The position numbers were made by a program, and so were the translations under genes. A DNA stretch of 64,000 nt from Corynebacterium sp. 21KM1197 (GTDB taxonomy: Bacteria > Actinomycetota > Actinomycetes > Mycobacteriales > Mycobacteriaceae), in NCBI RefSeq assembly GCF_033783015.1, contig NZ_CP123907.1, positions 1,550,001 through 1,614,000 on the forward strand. Reading direction: 5' to 3'. Numbering within the stretch: position 1 is the stretch's first letter; every line of letters begins with the position of its first letter. A model generated the notes under the pieces. That model saw only the letters and a list, made by a program, of their open reading frames with translations. It did not search any database and was not told the DNA's origin. Of this stretch, positions 29,781-39,824 are shown in pieces.

Positions 29781-31238
29781 ATGTCCGCGCCTTCTCTCCG
29801 CCCACTGCCGCTGGGGGCCCTCGGTACCGCGCTCATCGCCCTGGGGTCCTTTGGCGGTGGGGCCACTCGCAATCGGGGCGGCGTGCTGCACGCCCTGGGT
29901 CTTGATTTCTTTTCTTACGGGCACGGCGCGGGCCTGGCCAATACTATTTTGTGGGTCGGCATCCTTCTGCTCGTGGCCGCGTGGGTGCTCCTGGGCAGGC
30001 GCGTGCTCGCCGCACCCGCCGAGCGGCTTCACGAGGTGCGCCGGAGCCTCATCGCCTGGGTGCTTCCCCTGGTTTTTGCCGCCCCCATTCTTTCTCGGGA
30101 CGTGTACTCCTACCTCATGCAGGGGGCCATGCTCCGCGATGGCTTTGACCCCTATACCCAGGGCGCAGCCATCAACCCCGGCCCCATGCTGCTGGAAGTA
30201 TCCCACGATTGGCGCAATACCACCACGCCGTATGGCCCGCTTCACCTCTGGATCGGTGAGGGAATCACGCGCCTGGTGGGCGATAACATCACCGCGGGCA
30301 TCGTCTTATACAAGCTGCTCTCCATCGCGGGCTTCGCCGCCATCGCCTGGTCCATTCCCCGCCTCGCTCGGGCCTTTCATGCTCCCCCCGCCACCGCCTT
30401 GTGGATCGGCGCGGCCAATCCGGTGATGATCCTGCACCTGGTGGGGGGGATGCACAACGAGTCCATCATGGTGGGGCTCGTGAGCCTCGGCCTCGTCTGC
30501 GCCGTGTATCACCGCTACGCCACCGCGATCGTTCTCATCGCGGTGGCGGTGGCGCTCAAGGCCACCGCGGCCTTCGCCCTGCCCTTCGTCGTCTGGATGG
30601 CATTGCGGCATTACACCTCGCCACACACCCCCCTGCTCAAGCGCTGCGCGGCTTTCCTCGGAATCGCGGCGGGAGGTGCCGCGCTCACCCTCGGCGTGGT
30701 GGCGGCGATCACCTGGGCCTCCCAGTCCTCCTGGGGCTGGCTGGCGGAAATATCCGGCAATTCCAAGGTGATTAATCCCCTGGCGCTTCCCTCCCTTCTC
30801 GCCGGGGTGGCCACGGATTTTCTTTTGCTTTTCGACGCCTCCCTCACCTTCAACGTCCCCCTGGAGTTCCTGCGCCGGGCTTCCGTGGTGCTCATGGGGC
30901 TCGGGCTGGTGGCGGCCTGGTGGTTCTTCCGTTCCTCCGCCATCCAGGCCCTGCGCGGTATCGCCGTGGCGTACTGCGTGGCCTTTGTGTTTAATTCCGT
31001 CACCCTGCCCTGGTACTACGCCAGCCTCATTTCCCTCGTGGCCGTCACCCCTGTGCCGCGCTGGGTCCTGCCCTGGACCACGGCGGCCTCCATCGTGGTC
31101 ACCCTGGCCTTTACCGGCTCGGGCAATCACCAGTTGTATAACCCCCTGTGGATGCTTTCGACCACGCTGGTGGCCTGGGGCCTAACCACCTGGCTGTTTC
31201 GTCGGCCTACAGCGCCATCGCCTGCGCCCGGCGCATAA
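29781..31238 (+). CDS. mptA: Alpha-(1->6)-mannopyranosyltransferase MptA
   Basis: 485 residues from ATG 29781; the frame is open further upstream only as an overlap with the synthase gene. A GT-C membrane enzyme with about a dozen helices. The first periplasmic loop carries the catalytic acidic motif in LSRDVYSYLMQG (near residue 115), typical of the family. MptA elongates the alpha-1,6-mannan core of lipomannan with polyprenyl-phosphate mannose. It has the same gene neighbours in C. glutamicum and M. tuberculosis (Rv2174). Its 3' end overlaps the minus-strand Rv2175c-like gene by 32 bases. Confidence 0.9.
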   Translation: MSAPSLRPLPLGALGTALIALGSFGGGATRNRGGVLHALGLDFFSYGHGAGLANTILWVGILLLVAAWVLLGRRVLAAPAERLHEVRRSLIAWVLPLVFAAPILSRDVYSYLMQGAMLRDGFDPYTQGAAINPGPMLLEVSHDWRNTTTPYGPLHLWIGEGITRLVGDNITAGIVLYKLLSIAGFAAIAWSIPRLARAFHAPPATALWIGAANPVMILHLVGGMHNESIMVGLVSLGLVCAVYHRYATAIVLIAVAVALKATAAFALPFVVWMALRHYTSPHTPLLKRCAAFLGIAAGGAALTLGVVAAITWASQSSWGWLAEISGNSKVINPLALPSLLAGVATDFLLLFDASLTFNVPLEFLRRASVVLMGLGLVAAWWFFRSSAIQALRGIAVAYCVAFVFNSVTLPWYYASLISLVAVTPVPRWVLPWTTAASIVVTLAFTGSGNHQLYNPLWMLSTTLVAWGLTTWLFRRPTAPSPAPGA

Positions 31239-31575
31239 CCTCACGGGCCAGGTGCCCGTGCAGCGCGTCGATGGGCCTGCCAGGGAGGGAATCATCCTCG
31301 GTAAAGAGGTAGCGGATAATCTCCTCGTCGCTATAGCCGCCGTCGGAAAGCAGCGCGATCACGCCGGGCACAAAGCGCTGCACCGTTCCTTTATCTCCCA
31401 GGAAAATCTCGGGAATCATGCGCACGCCCTCGTGCCTGATGGCGATGATCTTGTGGTCCCGGATCATGTCAATCACGCGGGTGACCAGGATTCCCAGCCG
31501 CTCGGAGGTTTCCTCCAGGGTCAGGAGGGATTCAGATGCGGGAAGAACGGCAGAGGACACACTTTGAACACTCAC
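31207..31575 (-). CDS. Rv2175c-family DNA-binding protein
   Basis: 122 residues, GTG start. An N-terminal winged-helix-like part (LTLEETSERLGILVTRVIDMIRDHK) is followed by the family C-terminal domain (GDKGTVQRFVPGVIALLSDGGYSDEEIIRYL). Rv2175c is a DNA-binding substrate of kinase PknL in M. tuberculosis, and here too the gene is divergent from pknL across a 61-base gap. A TAAACT box ends eight bases before the GTG. The convergent overlap with mptA is unusual in this compact region. Confidence 0.9.
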   Translation of the reverse strand: MSVQSVSSAVLPASESLLTLEETSERLGILVTRVIDMIRDHKIIAIRHEGVRMIPEIFLGDKGTVQRFVPGVIALLSDGGYSDEEIIRYLFTEDDSLPGRPIDALHGHLAREVMRRAQAMAL

Positions 31576-31583
31576 GGCACCCG

Positions 31584-31589
31584 AGTTTA
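31584..31589 (-). promoter_or_regulatory. -10 box of the Rv2175c-like gene, near-leaderless
   Basis: TAAACT on the minus strand, eight bases before the GTG start at 31575. This predicts a leaderless or one- to two-base leader mRNA. No Shine-Dalgarno sequence is present. Confidence 0.45.
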
Positions 31590-31636
31590 GACGATGTGGC
31601 TACCACTCCCCCTGTGCCTTCGGCCATACTGGGGCC

Positions 31637-33859
31637 ATGGCTCAACTTCAGGTGGGAGATGTCCTTGAGGGCAGGTACCAGATAGATCAACCGATCGCTC
31701 GTGGCGGCATGTCCACGGTGTATCGCTGCGTGGATCTCCGCCTGGGCCGCGCCGTGGCCGTCAAGGTCATGGACGATCGCTACATCGATGACCCCGTGTT
31801 CCGCCAGCGATTCCGCCGCGAGGCCCGCGCGATGGCCCGAATCAATCACCCGCACATCGTGGGGGTATATGACTTCGGTTCCGATGGCAACCACGTCTTT
31901 TTGGTCATGGAACTCATCACCGGCGGCACCCTGCGGGAACTCGTGGCCGAGCGCGGCCCCATGCCGCCGCACGCCGCCCTCTCCGTCATGCGCGCCGTGC
32001 TCACCGGCCTGGCCGAGGCACATCGCGGCGGTCTGATTCACCGGGACATCAAGCCCGATAACGTGCTCATCAGCGCCGATCACGCCGTCAAACTGGCGGA
32101 CTTTGGACTGGTTCGCGCCACGGACTCCGAGCAGCACACCACCACGCACATCGTGGGAACGGCCGCCTACCTCTCCCCGGAGCAGGTGCGTGGCTCGGAA
32201 CTCGGCCCCGCCAGCGATGTCTACTCCGCGGGCATCGTCCTCTTTGAGTTGCTCACCGGGGAAACCCCCTTCCAGGGCAGCACCGATCTGGAACGCGCCT
32301 ACCAGCGCCTCGACCGGGACGTTCCCCCGCCCTCCGAGATCATCGAGGGCATTCCCCCGGAGATTGACGCCCTGGTGGCCCAGGCCACCCGGCGCGATCC
32401 CGCCCAGCGCTACGCGGACGCGCCCGCGTTCCTCACCGCCACCGAACAGATCGTGAAGGGCCTGCGCCTACCCCCCTTTACGGTGCCGTTGCCGCGTAAT
32501 TCCGCCGCTCACCGCGCCGCGGAGATTCCCACGGATACCAGCTCGCTACCCACGGAGATGATGGCCACGGGAGTGATCGCCCCGCCGGACCCCGCGCCCG
32601 CCGACGAGCCGCCGCAGGATAACCCGGAGCAGACCGCCCTTTTGCTTCCCGACGTCCCCCCTGCCGCTCCTCCCACCCCGGAGCCCGCCCCGGCACCCTC
32701 CCCGTTGCCCCAGGCCGAGTACGCCCCCGAACCACCGCCGCGCCCTGCGGCTCCCCCCGCCACTCCCACGACTCGCCCCTACACCAATCGCTCCCCCATC
32801 GGGCTCGCCGCCTGGCTCACTGTCCTCGCGGTCATCCTCGGGGCGGTGGCCCTGGGCGGATGGTGGCTCGGCTCCGGGCGCTACGGCGAGATTCCCGAGG
32901 TCATCGGCACGGAGAGAGTCTATGGCCTCGCCGCCGTGCAAGAGGCAGGCTTTGAGGCCACCGCCCGCGAGGTCTACGACGATGAGATAGATCAGGGCCA
33001 TATCATCGGCACCGATCCCGCCGGGGAGAAAGCAGTGCGGGGCTCCGAGGTCACGGTCTTGGTGTCCCAGGGCAGGCCCACGGTTCCCGCCATTCCCGAG
33101 GGGGCCGATGCGGAGCGATACCAGCAACTCCTCGAGGAGCGCACGTTATCCTCGCAGGTGGCAGGCCGAAAATACTCCGATGATATTCCCGCCGGTGGTG
33201 TGCTTTCCGCCTCCCCCGCAGTCGGGGAGGCCGTGCCCACCCACAGCACCGTCGAACTGACGATCAGCAAGGGGCCTGCCCCCGTGCACGTGCCCGACCT
33301 CGACGGCATGGACGAGGCGGAGGCCACCAAGGCCCTAGAGAAGGTTGGGCTCAAGGTCAGCGCGGTGGATTGGGCCTTTGATTCCCAGAATGACTACGGG
33401 GAGGTCAGCAGCACCGTGCCGGAAAGCGGCGCCGAGGCCACCCGTGGAGACGGGGTTCGCCTGGTGCTTTCTACCGCCCGCACGGTGCCAAACCTCTCCG
33501 GCATGAGCACCGAGGAGGCCGCCGCCCGCCTCGCGGAGGAGGGCCTGAGCCTGGGCGAGGTCACCACTGATCCCGAGGCAACAGGCACGTATGGCGAGGT
33601 GGAGAGCACCACGCCGAACTCCGGTAGCCGCGTCAATCCCGCGGAAACAGCCGTGGACGTGGTTCTGCCCGGTCAGGTGCGCGCTCCCCTGCTACTGGGC
33701 AAGACCGTCTCCGAGGCCAGGAAGATCGCCCAGGAACAGGGCCTGACCCTGGACACGGGCCGCTCCGTTTCCGATCAAGCCCGGATCATCACCCAATCCC
33801 CCCGCCCCGGCAAGAGCCTTTCCGTGGATTCCCCCGTGGTGGTCACCGCCCTGGGCTAA
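31637..33859 (+). CDS. pknL: PASTA-domain serine/threonine kinase PknL
   Basis: 740 residues. The cytoplasmic kinase domain has the glycine loop ARGGMSTVY, K43, HRDIKPDN (135-142), DFG (155-157) and a Thr-rich activation loop (TTTHIVGTAAYLSPEQ). A Pro-rich linker follows (about 290-380), then one transmembrane helix (about 388-412) and about 330 extracytoplasmic residues with five PASTA-like repeats. M. tuberculosis PknL lacks PASTA domains, whereas corynebacterial ones have them. PASTA repeats bind muropeptides or lipid II, so this kinase could sense wall state for the Rv2175c-like regulator and division proteins. Confidence 0.95.
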   Translation: MAQLQVGDVLEGRYQIDQPIARGGMSTVYRCVDLRLGRAVAVKVMDDRYIDDPVFRQRFRREARAMARINHPHIVGVYDFGSDGNHVFLVMELITGGTLRELVAERGPMPPHAALSVMRAVLTGLAEAHRGGLIHRDIKPDNVLISADHAVKLADFGLVRATDSEQHTTTHIVGTAAYLSPEQVRGSELGPASDVYSAGIVLFELLTGETPFQGSTDLERAYQRLDRDVPPPSEIIEGIPPEIDALVAQATRRDPAQRYADAPAFLTATEQIVKGLRLPPFTVPLPRNSAAHRAAEIPTDTSSLPTEMMATGVIAPPDPAPADEPPQDNPEQTALLLPDVPPAAPPTPEPAPAPSPLPQAEYAPEPPPRPAAPPATPTTRPYTNRSPIGLAAWLTVLAVILGAVALGGWWLGSGRYGEIPEVIGTERVYGLAAVQEAGFEATAREVYDDEIDQGHIIGTDPAGEKAVRGSEVTVLVSQGRPTVPAIPEGADAERYQQLLEERTLSSQVAGRKYSDDIPAGGVLSASPAVGEAVPTHSTVELTISKGPAPVHVPDLDGMDEAEATKALEKVGLKVSAVDWAFDSQNDYGEVSSTVPESGAEATRGDGVRLVLSTARTVPNLSGMSTEEAAARLAEEGLSLGEVTTDPEATGTYGEVESTTPNSGSRVNPAETAVDVVLPGQVRAPLLLGKTVSEARKIAQEQGLTLDTGRSVSDQARIITQSPRPGKSLSVDSPVVVTALG

Positions 33860-33869
33860 GGCCCGGGGC
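33848..33869. terminator. Hairpin over the pknL stop codon
   Basis: GCCCTGGGC-TAAG-GCCCGGGGC, a 9-bp stem with one G-U pair whose loop contains the pknL TAA. It lies between convergent pknL and aroG and has no U-tract. Confidence 0.4.
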
Positions 33870-33883
33870 GAGCGCCACCGGCA

Positions 33884-35840
<1,957 letters not shown>

Positions 35841-36056
35841 GGGCGGTCCTCATTCCCTTTCCGTCCGGGGCTTTGGAATCATGTGAGGTTTCCCTCCCCA
35901 CCGAGAGTAGCGCGTGCCTCTCGACGCCCGAACCTCGCCCTCGCACTCCCCCCCACCCATCGACCGGGAAGCAGCGCGATGGTTCGCCCGGCAGCGCTGC
36001 CCGCCCCGTGGGGGTGAGCCGAAGGATTTTTGGTCAAACCGCCACGGCAATGTGCC

Positions 36057-36062
36057 TATAAT
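36057..36062 (+). promoter_or_regulatory. Consensus -10 box of the GT87 gene, leaderless
   Basis: TATAAT, a perfect -10 hexamer, followed by ACGCAG and then GTG at 36069. Initiation six to seven bases downstream would fall on the start codon. The -35 region is weak. Confidence 0.6.
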
Positions 36063-36068
36063 ACGCAG

Positions 36069-37277
36069 GTGCGCGACGATAAAACACAGGGATCATTCAG
36101 GTTGATCTCACCTCCCCGGTGGGCGCTGTATGCCGGGGCGGCCCTGTTCCTCCTTGTCACGGCCTTCATGCTTTTCCAAGGCCCATTCCACCTGCGGTAC
36201 TTCCTGGACTTTGAGGTGTACCGCGCCGGCGCGCAGGCCTTTCTCCACGGGGAATCCATTTATGAGCGGGATTATGACATGGGCATCGTCACCCTCCCGT
36301 TTACCTATCCCCCGTTTGCCGCCCTGCTCTTTGCCCCGCTGGCCTGGCTGCCCTCGGCGCTGGGCGCGGTGCTCCTCTTCGCCATTAACACCGCCTGCCT
36401 CTGGTGGGTCATGGTGCTCACCCTGCGCTGGTGCGCGCCGCAACTCCACTCCCTAGCCTGGGCAGCCTGCGCGCTTCCGGTAATGCTCGTCTCCGAGCCT
36501 GTGCGCGAAACCCTCTTTTTCGGCCAGATCAATCTGATCCTCATGGCCATCGTGTCCACGGATATTCTGGGCAAGCGGCTGCCTATTCCCCGAGGAGTGC
36601 TGGTGGGCCTGGCCGCCGCCATCAAACTCACCCCCGCAGTATTTGGCCTGTACTTCCTGGTCAAGCGCGATTGGAAGGCTGCGGCATGGGCCGTGGGCTC
36701 CGGCCTAGGCTTCACCGTCCTCGCCGCGCTCATCAGCCCCCATAATTCCCTGGTGTATTGGCTGCACACCTTGTCCAACACCGGCCGCATTGGCTCCCCG
36801 TTCTACGCCTCCAACCAGTCTCTCCAGGGTTTCCTCTATCGCCTAGAGGTTCCTCCCGCCACGCTTTCTACGCTGTGGATCATCGGGAGCGTGCTGTGTG
36901 TGGCTGCCGTGGCCTGGACCATGCACCGCCTGCTGAGCGTCGGCGCGGTGCCCGCCGCTCTCGTTCTCAACTCCCTGATCGCGCTCATCTGTTCTCCCAT
37001 CTCCTGGTCACACCACTGGGTCTGGTTGATTCCCGCGCTCATCGTCACCGGGGCGGCCGCACGTAGAAGCCGCGCGATGATGGCGCTCACGGCCGCCATC
37101 GCCGCAGCGATCCTCGCTGCGCCGCACTGGCTCCTGCCCACTAACGACGCCCGCGAACTCGAATGGCCACTCTGGGCGCTCCCCCTGGGCAACGCCTATC
37201 TGGTTCTCGCGCTCCTTATCCTCGCCTACGCCGCATTCTTCCCCCGGACATTCCGCCCCCTTGAGGCACGGCGCTAA
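36069..37277 (+). CDS. mptC: GT87 alpha-1,2-mannosyltransferase (MptC/Rv2181-like)
   Basis: 402 residues from GTG 36069; a TTG at 36030 in the same frame lies upstream of the TATAAT box and is rejected. Multi-helix GT-C membrane protein with the DUF2029/GT87 pattern DFEVYRAGAQAFLHG in the first loop, a D-containing catalytic site, and GLAAAIKLTPAVFGLYFL. Rv2181 and its C. glutamicum counterpart add alpha-1,2-mannose branches to lipomannan/lipoarabinomannan. Same neighbourhood as in those species, so the role is likely. Confidence 0.83.
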   Translation: MRDDKTQGSFRLISPPRWALYAGAALFLLVTAFMLFQGPFHLRYFLDFEVYRAGAQAFLHGESIYERDYDMGIVTLPFTYPPFAALLFAPLAWLPSALGAVLLFAINTACLWWVMVLTLRWCAPQLHSLAWAACALPVMLVSEPVRETLFFGQINLILMAIVSTDILGKRLPIPRGVLVGLAAAIKLTPAVFGLYFLVKRDWKAAAWAVGSGLGFTVLAALISPHNSLVYWLHTLSNTGRIGSPFYASNQSLQGFLYRLEVPPATLSTLWIIGSVLCVAAVAWTMHRLLSVGAVPAALVLNSLIALICSPISWSHHWVWLIPALIVTGAAARRSRAMMALTAAIAAAILAAPHWLLPTNDARELEWPLWALPLGNAYLVLALLILAYAAFFPRTFRPLEARR

Positions 37278-37299
37278 CCATTTCTGCCCGGGTTAGCGC
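37271..37299. terminator. Bidirectional hairpin between convergent genes
   Basis: GCGCTAACC and GGTTAGCGC form a 9-bp stem with an 11-base loop. The stem contains the TAA of the GT87 gene and ends two bases before the stop of the convergent small membrane gene. No U-tract. Confidence 0.5.
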
Positions 37300-37301
37300 T
37301 G

Positions 37302-37508
37302 CTACGCGACTTTCCGCTCCGTGTTTTCCTCGATTCCCTGGGGTTTTTGTGCCTTAGCCCCCGGCAACGGCACAAACATCACGAGCGCCACGAGTACAAA
37401 GAACACCGGCCCGGCCTCTAGGTGATGGAACTCCAGCCCCGCCATCACCAGGTACGCCACAATGAGTATCACCGCGGCCACCATGCGGCCCACCAGAATC
37501 TTCTTCAT
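37302..37508 (-). CDS. Small two-helix membrane protein
   Basis: 68 residues from ATG 37508 (MKKILVGRMVAAVILIVAYL), with AGGA eight bases upstream; an extension to 37538 is possible. Two hydrophobic segments are separated by EFHHLEAG, and the C-terminus is charged (KAQKPQGIEENTERKVA). It follows the acyltransferase gene on the same strand. No recognised family. Confidence 0.7.
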   Translation of the reverse strand: MKKILVGRMVAAVILIVAYLVMAGLEFHHLEAGPVFFVLVALVMFVPLPGAKAQKPQGIEENTERKVA

Positions 37509-37599
37509 CTCAGGTTTCCTGCCCTTCCTGTTCTGCACCCCATGTATCGGCTTTTATCGGCGCAGTCTACTCCCCTGCTCCCGCGCCGACACACACGGA

Positions 37600-38829
37600 T
37601 CAGCGTCTAGGTCTTGTCCTGATGGGATCTTCCTCCCGGGAAGCTCTCCCCGGTTGGTGCTCTTCACGCCCCTCTCGGGAAAAGAACGCGCGCACCGCTC
37701 CCGGCACCGGAGCCAGGGCGGGCGGCTTAAGCGTCCACCCGATCACCGGGATACGCTGCAAGGCCCACATCATCACACCCCCGGCAAAGCCCAGGAAAAT
37801 GCACGCCACTACCCAAAATTGGGTGCTGTGCGTCCACCGCTCGGCCTCCAGGGAGATCTCCACCCCGCCCAATCGCGCCAGAGGCACGTGGAAAAAGATC
37901 GTCAGCGCAATGGGATGGCCCAGATAGATGGGCAGCGTATGCCTGCCCAGGAATTGCAGCGCGGGGGAAAGATAAGGCACCTTGGATAATCCCACGGCCG
38001 CGAGGATGGCGATGGGCAGCATGAGGAACTGCCCCACCGTGCGCACCAGGGTCCATACGTCATTCGCCTCCACCACGGTTCCCGGCCACAACGGCCAATC
38101 CATGAGCGCGGGACCGTCTGCGGAGACGAGGTACCACATGGCGTACACCGCAAAGCCCGCCACATACGCCGTGGTAGCGCCCACGATCTTGGGCGGGGTC
38201 ATCGCGCTGCTGGCAAAGTCGCGCACGGTGCGGGAAAGGTGCGCCCCCACCATAAAGATCGGCAGGTACATGATGAACTTGCCCACCGTATCGCAATGGG
38301 TGTTGAGCGGAAGCGCCAACACCGTGGTGAAGGACAGCGCCACCGCCACCCACGGACGCAACCTCCTGGTGGCCCACAGCACAAGGTTAAAGGCCACCAG
38401 GACGTATAAGAACCAATACATGTTCTGGGCCGTGAGCAGCGTCTCCGCATAAAAATGCACGTCGGCCAGTTCGGAGCCGTAGTAGGAGGCCCGGTGCCAG
38501 TCCATAAGCCCCACCTCGATGGGGGTCCACAGCACATAGGGCACCAGGAAGAACCACAGCCTGCGGCTGAACAATTCCCATAGGCTCATGCACAGCACCT
38601 TGGTGGAAAAGACCCCGCTCACCAGGAAAAAGAGCGGCATACGCAGCGGGTCAAGGAGGTGATTGACCTGCGCGGCAAAGGTATCCATGCCAAAGGGCAC
38701 CGCCAGGCATACGTGCAGCAGCACCACCCCCAGGATGGAAACCCCCTTGGCCACATCCGGCCAGGCCACGCGCCCCTGCTCTCCGGCTTTTACCGGGGCG
38801 GTGCTGGCAAGGTGCGGGGCCATAAGCAT
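37600..38829 (-). CDS. Acyltransferase family 3 membrane protein
   Basis: 409 residues. About ten transmembrane segments, starting with the family pattern WPDVAKGVSILGVVLLHV where the conserved His is on the first helix, then DPLRMPLFFLVSGVF. These O-acyltransferases modify sugars or lipids of the envelope from acyl-CoA or a related donor. The C-terminus is a basic tail (REGREEHQPGRASREEDP). The start is ATG 38829 or 38823, with no clear Shine-Dalgarno. Substrate unknown; the neighbouring lipoglycan genes make an envelope target plausible. Confidence 0.82.
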   Translation of the reverse strand: MLMAPHLASTAPVKAGEQGRVAWPDVAKGVSILGVVLLHVCLAVPFGMDTFAAQVNHLLDPLRMPLFFLVSGVFSTKVLCMSLWELFSRRLWFFLVPYVLWTPIEVGLMDWHRASYYGSELADVHFYAETLLTAQNMYWFLYVLVAFNLVLWATRRLRPWVAVALSFTTVLALPLNTHCDTVGKFIMYLPIFMVGAHLSRTVRDFASSAMTPPKIVGATTAYVAGFAVYAMWYLVSADGPALMDWPLWPGTVVEANDVWTLVRTVGQFLMLPIAILAAVGLSKVPYLSPALQFLGRHTLPIYLGHPIALTIFFHVPLARLGGVEISLEAERWTHSTQFWVVACIFLGFAGGVMMWALQRIPVIGWTLKPPALAPVPGAVRAFFSREGREEHQPGRASREEDPIRTRPRR

Positions 38830-38904
38830 GAGAAAGTGCGCAACGTCCTATCCGTGAGGCGGGAAACTGAGAGGAAACTTATGGGTTTAACCCTACAATG
38901 GATA

Positions 38905-38931
38905 GTACCTGGGAAGGAACTTCCCAGGTAC
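38905..38931. repeat. 12-bp perfect hairpin/palindrome upstream of the acyltransferase gene
   Basis: GTACCTGGGAAG-GAA-CTTCCCAGGTAC. A perfect 12-bp inverted repeat with a 3-base loop, midway in the 215-base gap between the PlsC-like gene and the acyltransferase gene, both on the minus strand. No U-tract, so an operator or mRNA leader hairpin is as likely as a terminator. Confidence 0.55.
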
Positions 38932-39014
38932 CCAGCCGCACCCATCCCGTGCCCCTCCTAACAGCCCCACGTCACCACACGGATACCTCCGGCACGCCAG
39001 TGCCCCGCCGCGCC

Positions 39015-39051
39015 GATTAGGCAACTCTGATTAGGCAACGCCGATTAGGAA
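39015..39051. repeat. 14-bp tandem repeat over the PlsC-like stop codon
   Basis: GATTAGGCAAC at 39015-39025 and 39029-39039, then GATTAGGAA at 39043, an exact 14-bp period. Each copy contains TTA, the minus-strand TAA, and the third copy supplies the actual stop of the gene. Confidence 0.6.
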
Positions 39052-39785
39052 AAACGCGGTTCCGCCCCGCGCGGATAACCGTGGCCCGCCTCCAGGGACT
39101 TCTTCACCTCGGAGGCATACACGTCCACGTAGTCATAGCCGGTGAGTTCCACCAGAGTGCTCATCACGTGATCGGTCAGCGCGCGCACCGCCTGCTGGGA
39201 ATCCGGGTCCAGGCCCTGTGACTTCACATAGGCGTGCGGATCGATCGGCTTGCCCACCTTCATGCTCACCTTGCGCGGGCGCAGCAGCCACGAACCAATG
39301 GGATTGGCCTCCCGCGTCCCGATCATGCCCACCGGAATGATCTTTTCCCCGGTGGCCAAGGCAATGCGCGCCACCCCGGTGCGTCCACGGTAAATACGGC
39401 CATCGGGAGAGCGCGTGCCCTCCGGGTAAATGCCAAAGAGGTCGCCGCGATCAAAGACCTTCTGCGCGGCCTTCTGCACGGCCTCGGCCGCACCGGCCTC
39501 GTTGCGGTTCACCGGCACCTGCCCCACGGTGCTAAAGAACCAGCTCTGTGCTCGGCCTACCAGGCCGGGGGTGGTGAAGTATTCGGACTTCGCCGGGAAG
39601 GTGATCTGGCGGGGACACATCAGAGGGAAGAAAAAGGAATCCATCACGGACTGATGGGAGGAGGCCAACAGGGCCGAGCCCTTCTTGGGGATATTCTCTA
39701 CCCCCTCGATCTTCGGGCGATTCCACACGCGCAAAAACGGCCCCACCAGGATGTATTTGAAAGTCCAGTACCATTTATTGTGCAT
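39045..39785 (-). CDS. PlsC-type 1-acylglycerol-3-phosphate acyltransferase
   Basis: 246 residues. It has the acyltransferase HX4D motif HQSVMD (near residue 44) and the substrate motif YPEGTRSPDG (near residue 120), with a hydrophobic start. It transfers an acyl chain to lysophosphatidic acid or a related glycerolipid at the membrane. It corresponds to Rv2182c in M. tuberculosis by context. The C-terminus after the fold (KKSLEAGHGYPRGAE) is short and variable. Confidence 0.88.
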   Translation of the reverse strand: MHNKWYWTFKYILVGPFLRVWNRPKIEGVENIPKKGSALLASSHQSVMDSFFFPLMCPRQITFPAKSEYFTTPGLVGRAQSWFFSTVGQVPVNRNEAGAAEAVQKAAQKVFDRGDLFGIYPEGTRSPDGRIYRGRTGVARIALATGEKIIPVGMIGTREANPIGSWLLRPRKVSMKVGKPIDPHAYVKSQGLDPDSQQAVRALTDHVMSTLVELTGYDYVDVYASEVKKSLEAGHGYPRGAEPRFS

Positions 39786-39824
39786 TGCTCGTCCTCCGTG
39801 ACGGGTTGAGTCTCTTTTGGCGGG

